Assembly: GCF_030157465.1 (NCBI RefSeq)
Contig: NZ_JAOAUU010000044.1
Span: 1-64,000 of the forward strand
DNA length: 64,000 bases
Direction of reading: 5' to 3'
DNA from: Zoogloea sp.
GTDB taxonomy: Bacteria; Pseudomonadota; Gammaproteobacteria; Burkholderiales; Rhodocyclaceae
Shown here: positions 21,762 through 30,842 of the stretch, one piece after another
Numbering within the stretch: position 1 is the stretch's first letter
Layout of the letters: each line of letters starts with the position of its first letter
The notes under the pieces: generated by a model
Database searches by the model: none
What the model saw: only the letters and a program-made list of their open reading frames with translations
What the model was told of the DNA's origin: nothing
Made by a program: the position numbers and the translations under genes

Positions 21762-22307
21762 ATGAAAATGGAAGAATACAAGCTCGATGGCATCGAATTG
21801 ATGGGCGACAACGTCCGCGACAAACTACGTTCCTGCGGCGAAGGCGCGCGCATCTACCCGATGGCCAAGATCGCCTTCCCCCATGTGGTGGACCTGGGCG
21901 CCAACTGCCGGATCCGCGACTTCGCGTTCATCTTCGCCGGCGAGGGTGTGAAGATCGGCGAGTACACCGACGTTCAGCCCCACACGGTGATCTGGGGCGG
22001 TGGCCTGACCATCATCGGCGATCGCGTATCCACCGGGCCGGGCACCGTCTTCCTGTCGGCCACTTACTCCCATGCCGCGGGCCTCAAGATGGTGGACGGC
22101 ATGCAGGAGGGCGAAACCGCGATCCTCGGCGGCCACCTGGAAGTCGGCAACGACGTCTACATCGGTGCCCGCTCGGTGATCATGCCGGTGAAGATCGGCG
22201 AAGGCTGCGTGATCGGCGCCGGCAGCTTCGTCAACAAAGACTGCGAACCCTGGGGCATTTACGTGGGCAGCCCAGCCCGGCGGATCGGCGAGCGGCCGAA
22301 GCTCTGA
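21762..22307 (+). CDS. Left-handed beta-helix (hexapeptide) acyltransferase
   Basis: 181-residue protein with repeated hexapeptide strands, such as VVDLGANCRIRDF, GVKIGEYTDVQP and LEVGNDVYIGARSVIMPVKIGEG, forming a LbH coil, and a C-terminal GSPARRIG segment typical of sugar O- or N-acetyltransferases. Catalytic His candidates are in YSHAAG. A clean GGGAGATGAAA context precedes the start. In the pse locus it probably acylates an amino sugar or adds O-acetyl to the nonulosonic acid; the N-acetyltransferase step of the core pathway is already covered by the PseH domain of the fusion gene downstream. Confidence 0.75.
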   Translation: MKMEEYKLDGIELMGDNVRDKLRSCGEGARIYPMAKIAFPHVVDLGANCRIRDFAFIFAGEGVKIGEYTDVQPHTVIWGGGLTIIGDRVSTGPGTVFLSATYSHAAGLKMVDGMQEGETAILGGHLEVGNDVYIGARSVIMPVKIGEGCVIGAGSFVNKDCEPWGIYVGSPARRIGERPKL

Positions 22308-22328
22308 GCACGGCACCAGGCGCGACTA

Positions 22329-23372
22329 GTGGTCACCACTGAAAAGCACCTGCCGGACGGCGGACCCCGCCCGCGGATCTGTGTAATCACCGATGGTGGC
22401 CAGCAGATGGGCATGGGGCACGTCCAGCAATCGACAACGCTGGCGAAAGCGCTCCGACGCTCAGCCGACGTGTTCTTCCTTACCAAAAGCGACGAACACG
22501 TCGTGGCCGCGATCAGCGAGGCCGGCTTCAAGGTGAGCGCACTCGCCGACGACGCGCAGATATTCGCCCTTCTACAGTCCGCCCCCCCCGACGTGGTGTT
22601 GTTCGACAAGATCGACGTGGACGTGGGCCTGGCCCGGCAGATCCGTGCCGGCCTGCCCTCGCGGCTGGTGATTTTCACCAACCTCACCGCAGCCAACGCA
22701 GTCGCGCACATGGTGGTGCTGCAGCGCGCGGCCGACCTCGGCACCGATCCTGCCAGCCGCTTCAGGAACGAGGCCTTCACCGACCCGACCAGCGGCACAC
22801 GGTATTTCTACGGGCCGCGCTACTGGGTGCTCCGCCCCGAGTTCCATGCCTACCGGCAGCGCGGCAAGACGCCCCGTCGCCCGCCACAGCGGATTCTGCT
22901 GGCCTTCGGGGGCAGCGACCCAACCAATCTGACCTCCGTCGTCCTCGACACGCTGCTCGGAGGGGAAACCCTTAACGCAATCGACGTGATCCTCGGCCGG
23001 CACTTCGCCCACCAGGACGCCGTCGAGCGCGTCCTCGAGCGCCATCCGGAACGCCGGCAGGCAGTCACGCTGCACCGCAACGTGAGCAATGTCGCCGAAC
23101 TGATGTACGCGGCTGACCTCGCCATCACCGCCGCCGGAATATCCATGTTCGAGGCCCTGTGCGTAGGCACCCCGGTCATCGTGATCCCCCAGGACACCCT
23201 GCAGAGGGACACCTACCGGGGCGTGATGCGCCTGCTGGAGGTGGATGAACTCGCGCAACTGGGAGACATCATTGGGCGGGGGGATTTCTCAAGCTCCGGG
23301 AACCCCATCATCGCCGCGATGGAAATCGGCGACGGACTCGAGGAACTGATCGATTCAATCCTCCCCCAATGA
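22329..23372 (+). CDS. PseG-like UDP-sugar hydrolase/glycosyltransferase-fold protein
   Basis: 347 residues with a GT28/PseG fold. The N-terminus ITDGGQQMGMGHVQQSTTLA mirrors PseG's nucleotide-sugar start with the key His in GMGHV. The C-terminal domain has LLAFGGSDPTN and ITAAGISMFEALCVGTPVIV as in PseG and MurG. A full PseG domain is encoded by the next gene, so this is a paralogue. It could hydrolyse a different UDP-diamino sugar or act as a glycosyltransferase. The start is a GTG at 22329 with no good ribosome binding site, so a few residues at the N-terminus are uncertain. Confidence 0.7.
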   Translation: MVTTEKHLPDGGPRPRICVITDGGQQMGMGHVQQSTTLAKALRRSADVFFLTKSDEHVVAAISEAGFKVSALADDAQIFALLQSAPPDVVLFDKIDVDVGLARQIRAGLPSRLVIFTNLTAANAVAHMVVLQRAADLGTDPASRFRNEAFTDPTSGTRYFYGPRYWVLRPEFHAYRQRGKTPRRPPQRILLAFGGSDPTNLTSVVLDTLLGGETLNAIDVILGRHFAHQDAVERVLERHPERRQAVTLHRNVSNVAELMYAADLAITAAGISMFEALCVGTPVIVIPQDTLQRDTYRGVMRLLEVDELAQLGDIIGRGDFSSSGNPIIAAMEIGDGLEELIDSILPQ

Positions 23373-23486
23373 CCCCATGAGCGTCCATCGTCAGCCTTCA
23401 GATCCGCCGCAAGGGAATCCCACAACAGCCCGCCAAGACCCAGCCCGACGACGCACCTGCCGGAGTGATCCGACCGACCAAAGCCC

Positions 23487-25784
23487 ATGAGCAAGCCCCC
23501 CGTTGCCCCCATCCCGCGCACCTGCGTGATCGCACAGCCAACCTTCATTCCGTGGATGGGCTGGTTCGACCTGGCCGATCAGGCGGACGTGATGATCATT
23601 CTCGACGACGTGCAGTTCTCCAAGCAGAGCTGGCAGCAGCGCAACCGCCTGCGCACCCCGCAGGGGCTCGACTTCCTGTCGGTGTCGGTAAAGAGCGCCG
23701 GCCGCAGCCACCAACTCATCAACGAGGTCGAGCTGGCCAACGAGGCCTCGGTGGAAAAGCTGCTGCGCACGGTCCAGGGTTACTACGCACGGGCACCCTA
23801 TTTCCGTGAATTGTTCCCCGGCCTTGGCACCGCGATGCGGGAAGGCGCCGCCACCGGCAAGCTTGCTGAACTCAACATCGCGGTGATCCGCTGGATCATG
23901 CAGACCCTCGGCATCAGCGTGCCGCTTGTCCGCGCCAGCGAGCTCGAAACCGACGGCAAGCGCGGCGAGTACGTGGCCGCGCTGTGCGAGGAGGTCGGTG
24001 CAACCCGCTACCTGTCGCCAGCCGGTGCCGAGGAATACCTCCTGCTCGATCGCCCGGCCTTCGACCGGCGCAACATTTCGGTGTGCCTGCACGTCTATGA
24101 GCACCCCGAATACCGGCAATGTTTCAAGCCCTTCGAGCCCTATGCCAGCGTTCTCGATCTGATCTTCAACACCGGACCGGAAGCCCTCGCGATCCTGCGT
24201 AGCGGCCGCCGTCCGGCCCGCCCCCTCGGCATCCCCGCGCCCCCGCGCCGCTATGCGTTTCGGGCGGATGCCTCCACCGACATCGGCATCGGCCACGTGA
24301 TGCGCTGCCTGACCCTGGCGCGGCGCCTGCGCGAGCGCGGTGGCGAGGTCCGCTTCATCGCCCGCACTCTGCCGGACACCTATCGTGACGAAATCCTGAG
24401 CTTCGGCTGCGGCGTCGCCATGCTGCCCTCCGCTCCGCGTCCGGCCGACACCGCCGCCGGCCCGGCTCATGCTGCCTGGCTCGGTGCCCACTGGGAGGAC
24501 GACGCGGCGCAGACGGCCGCCGCCATCGAAGCCTGGGGCGGCACCGACGTGCTGGTCATCGACCACTACGGGGTAGACCAACGCTGGGAAGCCGTGCTGC
24601 GTCCTCACGCCGGGCTGATCTGCGTCATCGACGACCTGGCCGACCGCCCCCACGACTGCGACGTGCTACTCGACCAGAACTTCGTCACCAACCCGGCTAG
24701 CCGCTACCACGGTCTCCTGCCGACGGCATGCCGCAGTCTCTTCGGACCAGGCCACGCGCCACTGCGGCCCGAGTTTCACGCCGCCCGGACAAAGTTGCGG
24801 CAGCGCGACGGCAGCATCCACCGCATCTTCGTGTTCTACGGCGGCGCCGACCCGAACGACTTCACCGGTCGCACCATTGACGCCCTCGCTCCGCGCCTGG
24901 GCCCGGAGATCGAGGTGGACGTGGTTGTGGGTGCGATCAACCCCCACGTCGAGGTGCTGCGCGAGCGCTGCGCCGCCACCCCATACGTCCGCCTGCATGT
25001 GCAGCCCGGCAACATGGCCGAGCTGATGGCCGCTGCAGACCTCGCCTTCGGCGCCTGCGGCACCGCCAGCTGGGAACGCTGCCTGCTTGGCCTGCCGGCT
25101 ATTGTGGTGATCTTCGCGCAGAACCAGGAAGCACCGACCCGCGGTCTCGTGGAAGCCGGCGCCGTGGAGAGCCTGGGGCACGCCGATGCAGTCGGCGTCA
25201 CGGATATCAGCGCCGCCTTCGACCGCCTGGCCACCAACCCGGCCCGTTGCCGCGCAATGTCGACCGCGGCACTGGCGCTGATGCAGGCGACCGGCCCATC
25301 CCTCGACGACATCCTCGCCGGCGAGGAAACCTTCGAATTCGAAGGCGTGCACTTGCGCTCCGCCCACCAGGACGATGCCAGCGACCTGCTCGCCTGGCGC
25401 AACCAGGAAGACGTGCGCGTCCACTCCCGCAGCCAGGAAGTCATCGACCTCGCCGAACACGCCGACTGGCTCGCCACGGTGATTGCCGACCCCGCCCGCC
25501 ACCTGCTGATCGGCTACCGTGGCGGCAAGCCCATCGGCGTGGTGCGCCTCGACGAGCGCGACGACACCGGCGAAGTGTCGATCTACCTCACGCCGGACGC
25601 CCGCGGCCAGAACAACGGCAGCGCCCTGCTGCGGGCGCAGGAAGCCTGGATCAGGGCCACCCGGCCAGCCATCCAGCGCCTCGTCGCCGTCGTGCTCGGC
25701 GCCAACGACACCTCGCACCGGCTGTTCCTGAAGAACGGCTACACCTGCCTTCCGACCCATTACGAGAAAAGGATCACCCGATGA
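23487..25784 (+). CDS. WbqC-PseG-PseH triple-domain fusion protein
   Basis: 765 residues in three recognisable parts. Residues about 10-240 are WbqC-like (AQPTFIPWMGWFDLADQADV, DDVQFSKQSWQQRNRL, and the ending DLIFNTGPEA). Residues about 254-605 are PseG, the UDP-2,4-diacetamido-2,4,6-trideoxy-altropyranose hydrolase, with FRADASTDIGIGHVMRCL (catalytic-type His270), VLVIDHYGVD and FGACGTASWERC. Residues about 617-765 are PseH, a GNAT N-acetyltransferase (LLAWRNQEDVRVHSRSQ, acetyl-CoA loop DARGQNNGSALL, and NDTSHRLFLKNGY). It therefore covers two pathway steps in one chain. Its stop overlaps pseI. Confidence 0.88.
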   Translation: MSKPPVAPIPRTCVIAQPTFIPWMGWFDLADQADVMIILDDVQFSKQSWQQRNRLRTPQGLDFLSVSVKSAGRSHQLINEVELANEASVEKLLRTVQGYYARAPYFRELFPGLGTAMREGAATGKLAELNIAVIRWIMQTLGISVPLVRASELETDGKRGEYVAALCEEVGATRYLSPAGAEEYLLLDRPAFDRRNISVCLHVYEHPEYRQCFKPFEPYASVLDLIFNTGPEALAILRSGRRPARPLGIPAPPRRYAFRADASTDIGIGHVMRCLTLARRLRERGGEVRFIARTLPDTYRDEILSFGCGVAMLPSAPRPADTAAGPAHAAWLGAHWEDDAAQTAAAIEAWGGTDVLVIDHYGVDQRWEAVLRPHAGLICVIDDLADRPHDCDVLLDQNFVTNPASRYHGLLPTACRSLFGPGHAPLRPEFHAARTKLRQRDGSIHRIFVFYGGADPNDFTGRTIDALAPRLGPEIEVDVVVGAINPHVEVLRERCAATPYVRLHVQPGNMAELMAAADLAFGACGTASWERCLLGLPAIVVIFAQNQEAPTRGLVEAGAVESLGHADAVGVTDISAAFDRLATNPARCRAMSTAALALMQATGPSLDDILAGEETFEFEGVHLRSAHQDDASDLLAWRNQEDVRVHSRSQEVIDLAEHADWLATVIADPARHLLIGYRGGKPIGVVRLDERDDTGEVSIYLTPDARGQNNGSALLRAQEAWIRATRPAIQRLVAVVLGANDTSHRLFLKNGYTCLPTHYEKRITR

Positions 25785-26839
25785 ACACCTCCATCACCAT
25801 CGGCAACCGCCAGGTCGGCCAGGACCATCCCCCCTTCGTCATCGCCGAGATGTCCGGCAATCACAACCAGTCCCTCGACCGGGCGCTGGCCATCGTGGAA
25901 GCCGCGGCCAAGGCCGGCGCCCACGCGCTGAAGCTGCAGACCTACACCGCCGACACCATGACCCTCGACATCGACGAGGGCGAGTTTTTCATTTCCGACC
26001 CTAACGTGCTGTGGAAGGGTGCCTCGCTGCACAAGCTCTACCAGCTCGCCCACACGCCCTGGGAATGGCACGCGCCGATCTTCAAGCGCGCCAACGAACT
26101 CGGCATGCTGGCCTTCAGCACTCCCTTCGACGAAAGCGCGGTGGATTTTCTCGAGAGCCTGGACGTTCCCTGCTACAAGATCGCCTCGTTTGAAAACACC
26201 GACCTGCCGCTGATCCGCAAGGTGGCCGCCACCGGCAAGCCGATGATCATCTCCACCGGCATGGCCTCGGTGGCCGAACTCGACGAGAGCGTGCGCACCG
26301 CCCGCGAAGCCGGCTGCAAGGATCTCATCCTGCTCAAGTGCACCAGCACCTACCCGGCCACCCCCGAGAACACCAACATCCGCACCATTCCGCACCTCCG
26401 GGATCTGTTCGGCACCGAAGTCGGCCTGTCCGATCACACCATGGGCACCGGCGTGTCGGTCGCCAGCGTGGCGCTGGGGGCAACGGTCATCGAAAAGCAC
26501 TTCACCCTCAGCCGTGCCGAAGGCGGCGTCGATTCGGCGTTTTCGATGGAACCGGCCGAAATGGCCTCGCTGGTGCTTGAATCCGAACGCGCCTGGCAGG
26601 CCCTTGGCCGCATCACCTACGGCGCGGCCTCGGCCCAGGAAGAAAAGTCCAAGGTTTACCGCCGCTCGCTGTACGTCTCCCGCGACCTCAAGGCCGGTGA
26701 AATCCTCGACGCCACCTCGGTGCGCGCCATCCGCCCGGGCCTCGGCCTGGCGCCCAAGTTCATCGACATGGTGATGGGCAAGGCGGTCAAGCACGACGTG
26801 AAGCGCGGCACCCCGGTTTCCTGGGATCTGCTGCTCTGA
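25781..26839 (+). CDS. pseI: Pseudaminic acid synthase PseI
   Basis: NeuB-family aldolase condensing phosphoenolpyruvate with 6-deoxy-AltdiNAc to pseudaminic acid, 352 residues. The TIM barrel carries FVIAEMSGNHNQ, ALKLQTYTADTMTLD and the YKIASFEN segment, all closer to PseI than to NeuB or LegI. The C-terminal antifreeze/SAF domain starts near residue 290 (YRRSLYVSRDLKAGE, then VRAIRPGLGL). It completes a full Pse set: PseB, PseC, PseF, PseG and PseH (fused), PseI. Confidence 0.92.
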   Translation: MNTSITIGNRQVGQDHPPFVIAEMSGNHNQSLDRALAIVEAAAKAGAHALKLQTYTADTMTLDIDEGEFFISDPNVLWKGASLHKLYQLAHTPWEWHAPIFKRANELGMLAFSTPFDESAVDFLESLDVPCYKIASFENTDLPLIRKVAATGKPMIISTGMASVAELDESVRTAREAGCKDLILLKCTSTYPATPENTNIRTIPHLRDLFGTEVGLSDHTMGTGVSVASVALGATVIEKHFTLSRAEGGVDSAFSMEPAEMASLVLESERAWQALGRITYGAASAQEEKSKVYRRSLYVSRDLKAGEILDATSVRAIRPGLGLAPKFIDMVMGKAVKHDVKRGTPVSWDLLL

Positions 26840-26858
26840 GCCCCGCCGCAAGCCGCCC

Positions 26859-27908
26859 GTGAAACGCATCCTCATCGTCCGCACGTCCGCCATCGGCGAC
26901 GTGGTGTTCTCGTCGGCCCTGCCGGCGGCGATCCGCCGCAGCCACCCGGATGCCCACATCGCCTGGCTGGTCGAGCCGGGCATCCACGAGCTGCTGCTGG
27001 CCGACCCGGACATCGACGAGGTCATTCCCTTCTCGAAGGCCGAGTGGGTCAAGCTGTGGAAGGGCGGCCACAAGCTCGAGCTGGCCCGCCGCGTGCTCAA
27101 GCTGCGCCGCGAACTCCACGCCCGCCACTTCGACACCGCCCTCGATCTGCAGGGCCTGATGAAGAGCGGCTTCCTCACCTGGCTCAGCGGCGCCCCGCGG
27201 CGCGTCGGCCTCGGCTCCAAGGAAGGCAGCCAGTGGCTGATGAGCGAGGTCATCCCCCGCAGCGGCCAAAAGGGGCGCATCGGCTCCGAATACCAGTTTC
27301 TCGCCCGGCAGCTCGGCCTCGACGCCGGCGATTTTCTGCCCACGCTCACCGTCACCCCGGCGGCGCAGGAATCCGTGCTCGCCAAGCTGGCCGCCCACGG
27401 CCTCGCCTCCGGCCGCTATGCGGTTTTCGCGCCCTTCACCACGCGCCCGCAAAAGCACTGGTTCGAAGACGCCTGGCAGGCGCTGACGCCCCGGCTCATC
27501 GACACCACCGGGCTGATTCCGGTCATCCTCGGCGGCCCGGGCGATACCGAAGCCGCGGCCCGCATTGCGGCCGGCGATTCGCGCATCGTCAACCTCGCCG
27601 GGCAAACCCGGCTGCCCGAGGCCGTCGCCGCCATCGCCCACTCGGCGCTGCTCATCGGCGTCGACACCGGCCTCACCCACATGGGCACCGCGCTGGCGCG
27701 GCCCACCGTGGCCATCTTCGGCTCCACCTGCCCCTACACCGACACCGGCCGCCCCACCGGCAGCGTGATCTGGCTCGGCATGGTGTGCTCGCCCTGCCGG
27801 CGCCGCCCCACCTGCGGCGGCAAGTTCACCTGCCTGCGCGACATCACCCCGGCAATGGTGCTCGAACGTGCCCAGGCCATGCTCGCGGCCGGAGCCGCAG
27901 CCCCATGA
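26859..27908 (+). CDS. Heptosyltransferase, glycosyltransferase family 9 (WaaC-like)
   Basis: 349-residue GT9 enzyme adding heptose to the LPS inner core. It has the N-terminal RILIVRTSAIGDVVFSSALP, the acceptor-side DLQGLMKSGFLTWLSG, the donor-site FAPFTTRPQKHW, and GVDTGLTHMGTALARPTVA with the family's D-x-G-x-x-H. It starts with GTG. Association with the hldE-like kinase and msbA supports a core heptosyltransferase; whether I or II cannot be settled by eye, though the overall form is closer to WaaC. Confidence 0.82.
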   Translation: MKRILIVRTSAIGDVVFSSALPAAIRRSHPDAHIAWLVEPGIHELLLADPDIDEVIPFSKAEWVKLWKGGHKLELARRVLKLRRELHARHFDTALDLQGLMKSGFLTWLSGAPRRVGLGSKEGSQWLMSEVIPRSGQKGRIGSEYQFLARQLGLDAGDFLPTLTVTPAAQESVLAKLAAHGLASGRYAVFAPFTTRPQKHWFEDAWQALTPRLIDTTGLIPVILGGPGDTEAAARIAAGDSRIVNLAGQTRLPEAVAAIAHSALLIGVDTGLTHMGTALARPTVAIFGSTCPYTDTGRPTGSVIWLGMVCSPCRRRPTCGGKFTCLRDITPAMVLERAQAMLAAGAAAP

Positions 27909-28987
27909 AAATCCTCCACGTCGAAGCCGGCAAGCACCTCTACGGCGGCGCCCGGCAGGTGCTCTACATCGTCGAAGGCCTTGCCGCGCGCGGTGTCGAC
28001 AACCTGCTCGCCTGCCCCGCCGGCAGCGAAATGTCCCGCCAGCAGCCCGTCGGCGCCCGCGTGCTGCCGATGAAGATGGGTGGCGACGGCGACATGGGCC
28101 TCGTCCTCCGGCTCGCCCGGCTGATTCGCGCCGAGCAGCCCGATCTGGTGCACCTCCACAGCCGCCGCGGCGCCGACACCTGGGGCGGCCTGGCGGCAAA
28201 GCTGGCCGGCGTGCCCTGTGTGCTGTCGCGCCGGGTGGACAACCCCGAATCCCGCTGGGCGGTGGCGCTCAAATACCGCCTGTACGACCACGTCATCACC
28301 ATCTCGGAGGGCATCCGCCAGGTGCTGCTGTCCGAAGGCCTCGCGCCGCAAAAGGTCAGCTGCGTCAGGAGCGCCGTGGATGCCGCGCCTTATCTTCCGC
28401 CCGTCGACCGTGCCGCCTTTCGCGCCGAATTCGGCCTGCCGCCGAACGCGCTGGTGGCCGGCGTGGTGGCCCAGCTGATCCCCCGCAAGGGCCACCGCTA
28501 CCTGCTCTCGGCGCTGCCGGGCCTGCTCGAGCGCCACCCGGATCTGCAGGTGCTGATCTTCGGCCAGGGCCCGCTCGAGGCCGAACTGCGCGCCGAAGTC
28601 GAATCCCGCAATCTTGCTGCCGCAGTGCGCTTCACCGGCTTTCGCCACGATTTGCCGCGCTGGCTCGGCGGGCTCGACATGCTGATCCACCCGGCCGACA
28701 TGGAAGGCCTGGGCGTCTCGCTGTTGCAGGCCTCGGCGGCCGGCGTGCCCATCGTCACCAGCCGCGCCGGCGGCCTGCCCGAAGCGGTGCAGGACGGCGT
28801 CACCGGCATTCTGTGCCCGCCGGGCGACGTGGCCGCGCTGGCTGCCGCCATCGACCGTCTGGCCGGCGATGCGGCCCTGCGCGCACGCTTTGGCGCCGCC
28901 GGCCGCGCCCGCATCCTTGCCGAGTTTTCCATCGACGCGATGGTGGACGGCAACCTCGCCATCTACCGCCAGGTGCTCGGCCGATGA
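27905..28987 (+). CDS. Glycosyltransferase family 4 protein
   Basis: 360-residue GT-B retaining transferase. N-terminal GGARQVLYIVEGLAARG, the linker HLHSRRGADTWGGLAA, and the C-terminal domain with AQLIPRKGHRYLL plus the donor-binding E-x7-E-like MEGLGVSLLQASAAGVPIV. Likely adds a sugar to the LPS outer core. It overlaps the genes on both sides by four bases, so it is co-translated with the GT9 and the next GT4. Confidence 0.85.
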   Translation: MKILHVEAGKHLYGGARQVLYIVEGLAARGVDNLLACPAGSEMSRQQPVGARVLPMKMGGDGDMGLVLRLARLIRAEQPDLVHLHSRRGADTWGGLAAKLAGVPCVLSRRVDNPESRWAVALKYRLYDHVITISEGIRQVLLSEGLAPQKVSCVRSAVDAAPYLPPVDRAAFRAEFGLPPNALVAGVVAQLIPRKGHRYLLSALPGLLERHPDLQVLIFGQGPLEAELRAEVESRNLAAAVRFTGFRHDLPRWLGGLDMLIHPADMEGLGVSLLQASAAGVPIVTSRAGGLPEAVQDGVTGILCPPGDVAALAAAIDRLAGDAALRARFGAAGRARILAEFSIDAMVDGNLAIYRQVLGR

Positions 28988-30054
28988 AAATCATCACCGT
29001 TCTTCACAGCATGAAAAGCGGCGGCGCCGAACGCCACGCGCTGCAGCTGATGCGCGGCCTGCGCGCCCGCGGCCACGAGGCGCTCTACGCCGGCCCGATG
29101 GACGGCTGGCTCGGCCAGCAGCTCAGCGCCGACGGTTTTGGCGGCATCGACCTGCCCCTCGTCGGCCTCTACGACCTGCCCTCCATCACGCGCCTGGCCC
29201 TGTACGCCCGCCGCGTCGGCGCCGACCTGATCCACGGCCACCTGACCCGTGGCGCCTGGTACGCCGGGCTGGCCGCCAAGCTGGCCGGCCTGCCCAGCGT
29301 GGCCACCGCCCACTCCGACAACGCCGGCAAGCATTTCGGCCGCGCCAGACGCATCATCGCCGTGTCCCAGGCGGTGGCCGATTTTCTGCAACGGCGTGGC
29401 TACGACGCCGCCCGCATCCGCATGGTGCATCACGGCATCGCCGACATCACCGCCCACCTGCCCGCCCACATCCGCGACACGACCCGCCGCGAACTGGGCC
29501 TGCCGCCCGACGAGGCCTGCCTGCTGATGGCCGCCCGCATCGTGCCCGCCAAGGGACACGACACCGCGCTCAAGGCCCTGGCCCTGCTCAAGGACACACG
29601 CTGGACGCTGCTCCTGGCCGGCGACCACGAAGGCGATCTCGGCCCTGAAATGCAGGCCCTTGCGCAGACGCTCGGGATTGCCGACCGGGTCCGCTTCCTG
29701 GGCCTGAGGGAGGACGTGCCGGCCCTGCTCAAAGCCTCCGACGTGCTGCTCGCCCCCTCGCGCCGCGAGGCCCTGTCGCTCACCCTGCTCGAAGCCTCGG
29801 CCTGCTCGCTGCCCATCGTCGCCACCCGCGTCGGCGGCATCGGCGAAGTGGTCGAGGATGGCGCCAGCGGCTTTCTCGTCCCCCCCGACGACCCCGCCGC
29901 ACTGGCCGCGGCCCTCGCCCCGCTGCTCGGCGACCCGGCGCTCCGCGCGCGCTGCGGCGCCCGGGCCCGGCAACGCTTCGAAGCCGGCTTCACCGAAAAA
30001 GCCATGTTCGACAAAACCGTGGCGGTCTACCGGGAAGCCTGCGAAGGCCCATGA
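28984..30054 (+). CDS. Glycosyltransferase family 4 protein
   Basis: 356 residues, GT-B fold. N-terminal HSMKSGGAERHALQLMRGL, mid-protein HGHLTRGAWYAGLAAKLAG, donor domain AARIVPAKGHDTALKALALL and REALSLTLLEASACSLPIVA with the E-x7-E catalytic pair. Paralogous in layout to the preceding gene (RGAWYAGLAAKLAGLP versus RGADTWGGLAAKLAGVP), suggesting a local duplication with divergence. Probably an LPS core transferase. Confidence 0.85.
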   Translation: MKIITVLHSMKSGGAERHALQLMRGLRARGHEALYAGPMDGWLGQQLSADGFGGIDLPLVGLYDLPSITRLALYARRVGADLIHGHLTRGAWYAGLAAKLAGLPSVATAHSDNAGKHFGRARRIIAVSQAVADFLQRRGYDAARIRMVHHGIADITAHLPAHIRDTTRRELGLPPDEACLLMAARIVPAKGHDTALKALALLKDTRWTLLLAGDHEGDLGPEMQALAQTLGIADRVRFLGLREDVPALLKASDVLLAPSRREALSLTLLEASACSLPIVATRVGGIGEVVEDGASGFLVPPDDPAALAAALAPLLGDPALRARCGARARQRFEAGFTEKAMFDKTVAVYREACEGP

Positions 30055-30797
30055 TGAAACGCGTGCACATCCTGATGTACCACCGGGTTGGCGATTTTCC
30101 CGGCCGCGTGAAGGCCCATGGCGCGCTGTATTGCCACCTGCCGCGCTTCAAGGCCCAGATGACGATGTTCAAGCTGTTGGGCTACGAGGTCATCAGCCTC
30201 GACGCGGCCGCCGCCGGCCTGCGCGGCAACGCCCCGCTGCCGGCCCGCCCGCTGGTGCTCACCTTTGACGACGCCTACGTGGATTTTCTCGACAACGCCG
30301 CCCCGGTGCTCAAGGCCCACGGCTACCCGGCCACCATCTACGCGGTCAGCGGGCTTGTCGGCACCACGTCCAGCTGGGACTACGGCGTGGGGCCCGAACC
30401 CGCCCCGCTGATGAACGCCGCGCAACTGCGTGAAGTGCAGGACATGGGCTTCACCATCGGCTCCCACTCCAGAAGCCACCTGCGCCTCGCCCAACAGGAC
30501 GACGCCTGCATCACCGCCGAACTCGGCGACAGCAAGTCCGCCCTCGAAGATCTCCTCGGCCGGCGCGTGGACCACTTCTGCTACCCCTACGGCAGCCACG
30601 ACATCCGCGCCGTGAACGCCGCCGCCGCCGCCGGCTACCTCACCGGCACCACCTGCGAACGCGCCGCCGCCACGCCCGAGGACGACCTCCTCACCCTGCC
30701 GCGCAAGGCCGTGTCCCGCGGCGACGACGTGTTCGGCGTGGCCTGGAAACTGCTGGCCAAGAACACCCCCAAGCGCCCGCCAATCCGCCGCCCGTAG
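30051..30797 (+). CDS. Polysaccharide deacetylase (NodB/CE4-type)
   Basis: 248 residues with CE4 motifs: MYHRV near the N-terminus, TFDDAYVDF (motif 1, catalytic and metal Asp), SHSRSHLRLA (motif 2, metal His), and YPYGSHD (motif 3). No signal peptide is apparent, so it probably acts in the cytoplasm on a lipid-linked or LPS-precursor N-acetyl sugar. It is the last gene of the 20-kb polysaccharide block, overlaps the GT4 by four bases, and is followed by a repeat-rich gap. Confidence 0.85.
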   Translation: MMKRVHILMYHRVGDFPGRVKAHGALYCHLPRFKAQMTMFKLLGYEVISLDAAAAGLRGNAPLPARPLVLTFDDAYVDFLDNAAPVLKAHGYPATIYAVSGLVGTTSSWDYGVGPEPAPLMNAAQLREVQDMGFTIGSHSRSHLRLAQQDDACITAELGDSKSALEDLLGRRVDHFCYPYGSHDIRAVNAAAAAGYLTGTTCERAAATPEDDLLTLPRKAVSRGDDVFGVAWKLLAKNTPKRPPIRRP

Positions 30798-30842
30798 GGG
30801 TTAATGAATGAGCTCTGTAATCGTTACCTGTGGAATCTTGGG

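Noticed and set aside
25781-26839. Sialic (NeuB) or legionaminic (LegI) acid synthase
   Set aside because: The protein matches PseI better, and pseB and pseC neighbours define the altro-configured (pseudaminic) route; no NeuC, LegB or LegC equivalent is visible.
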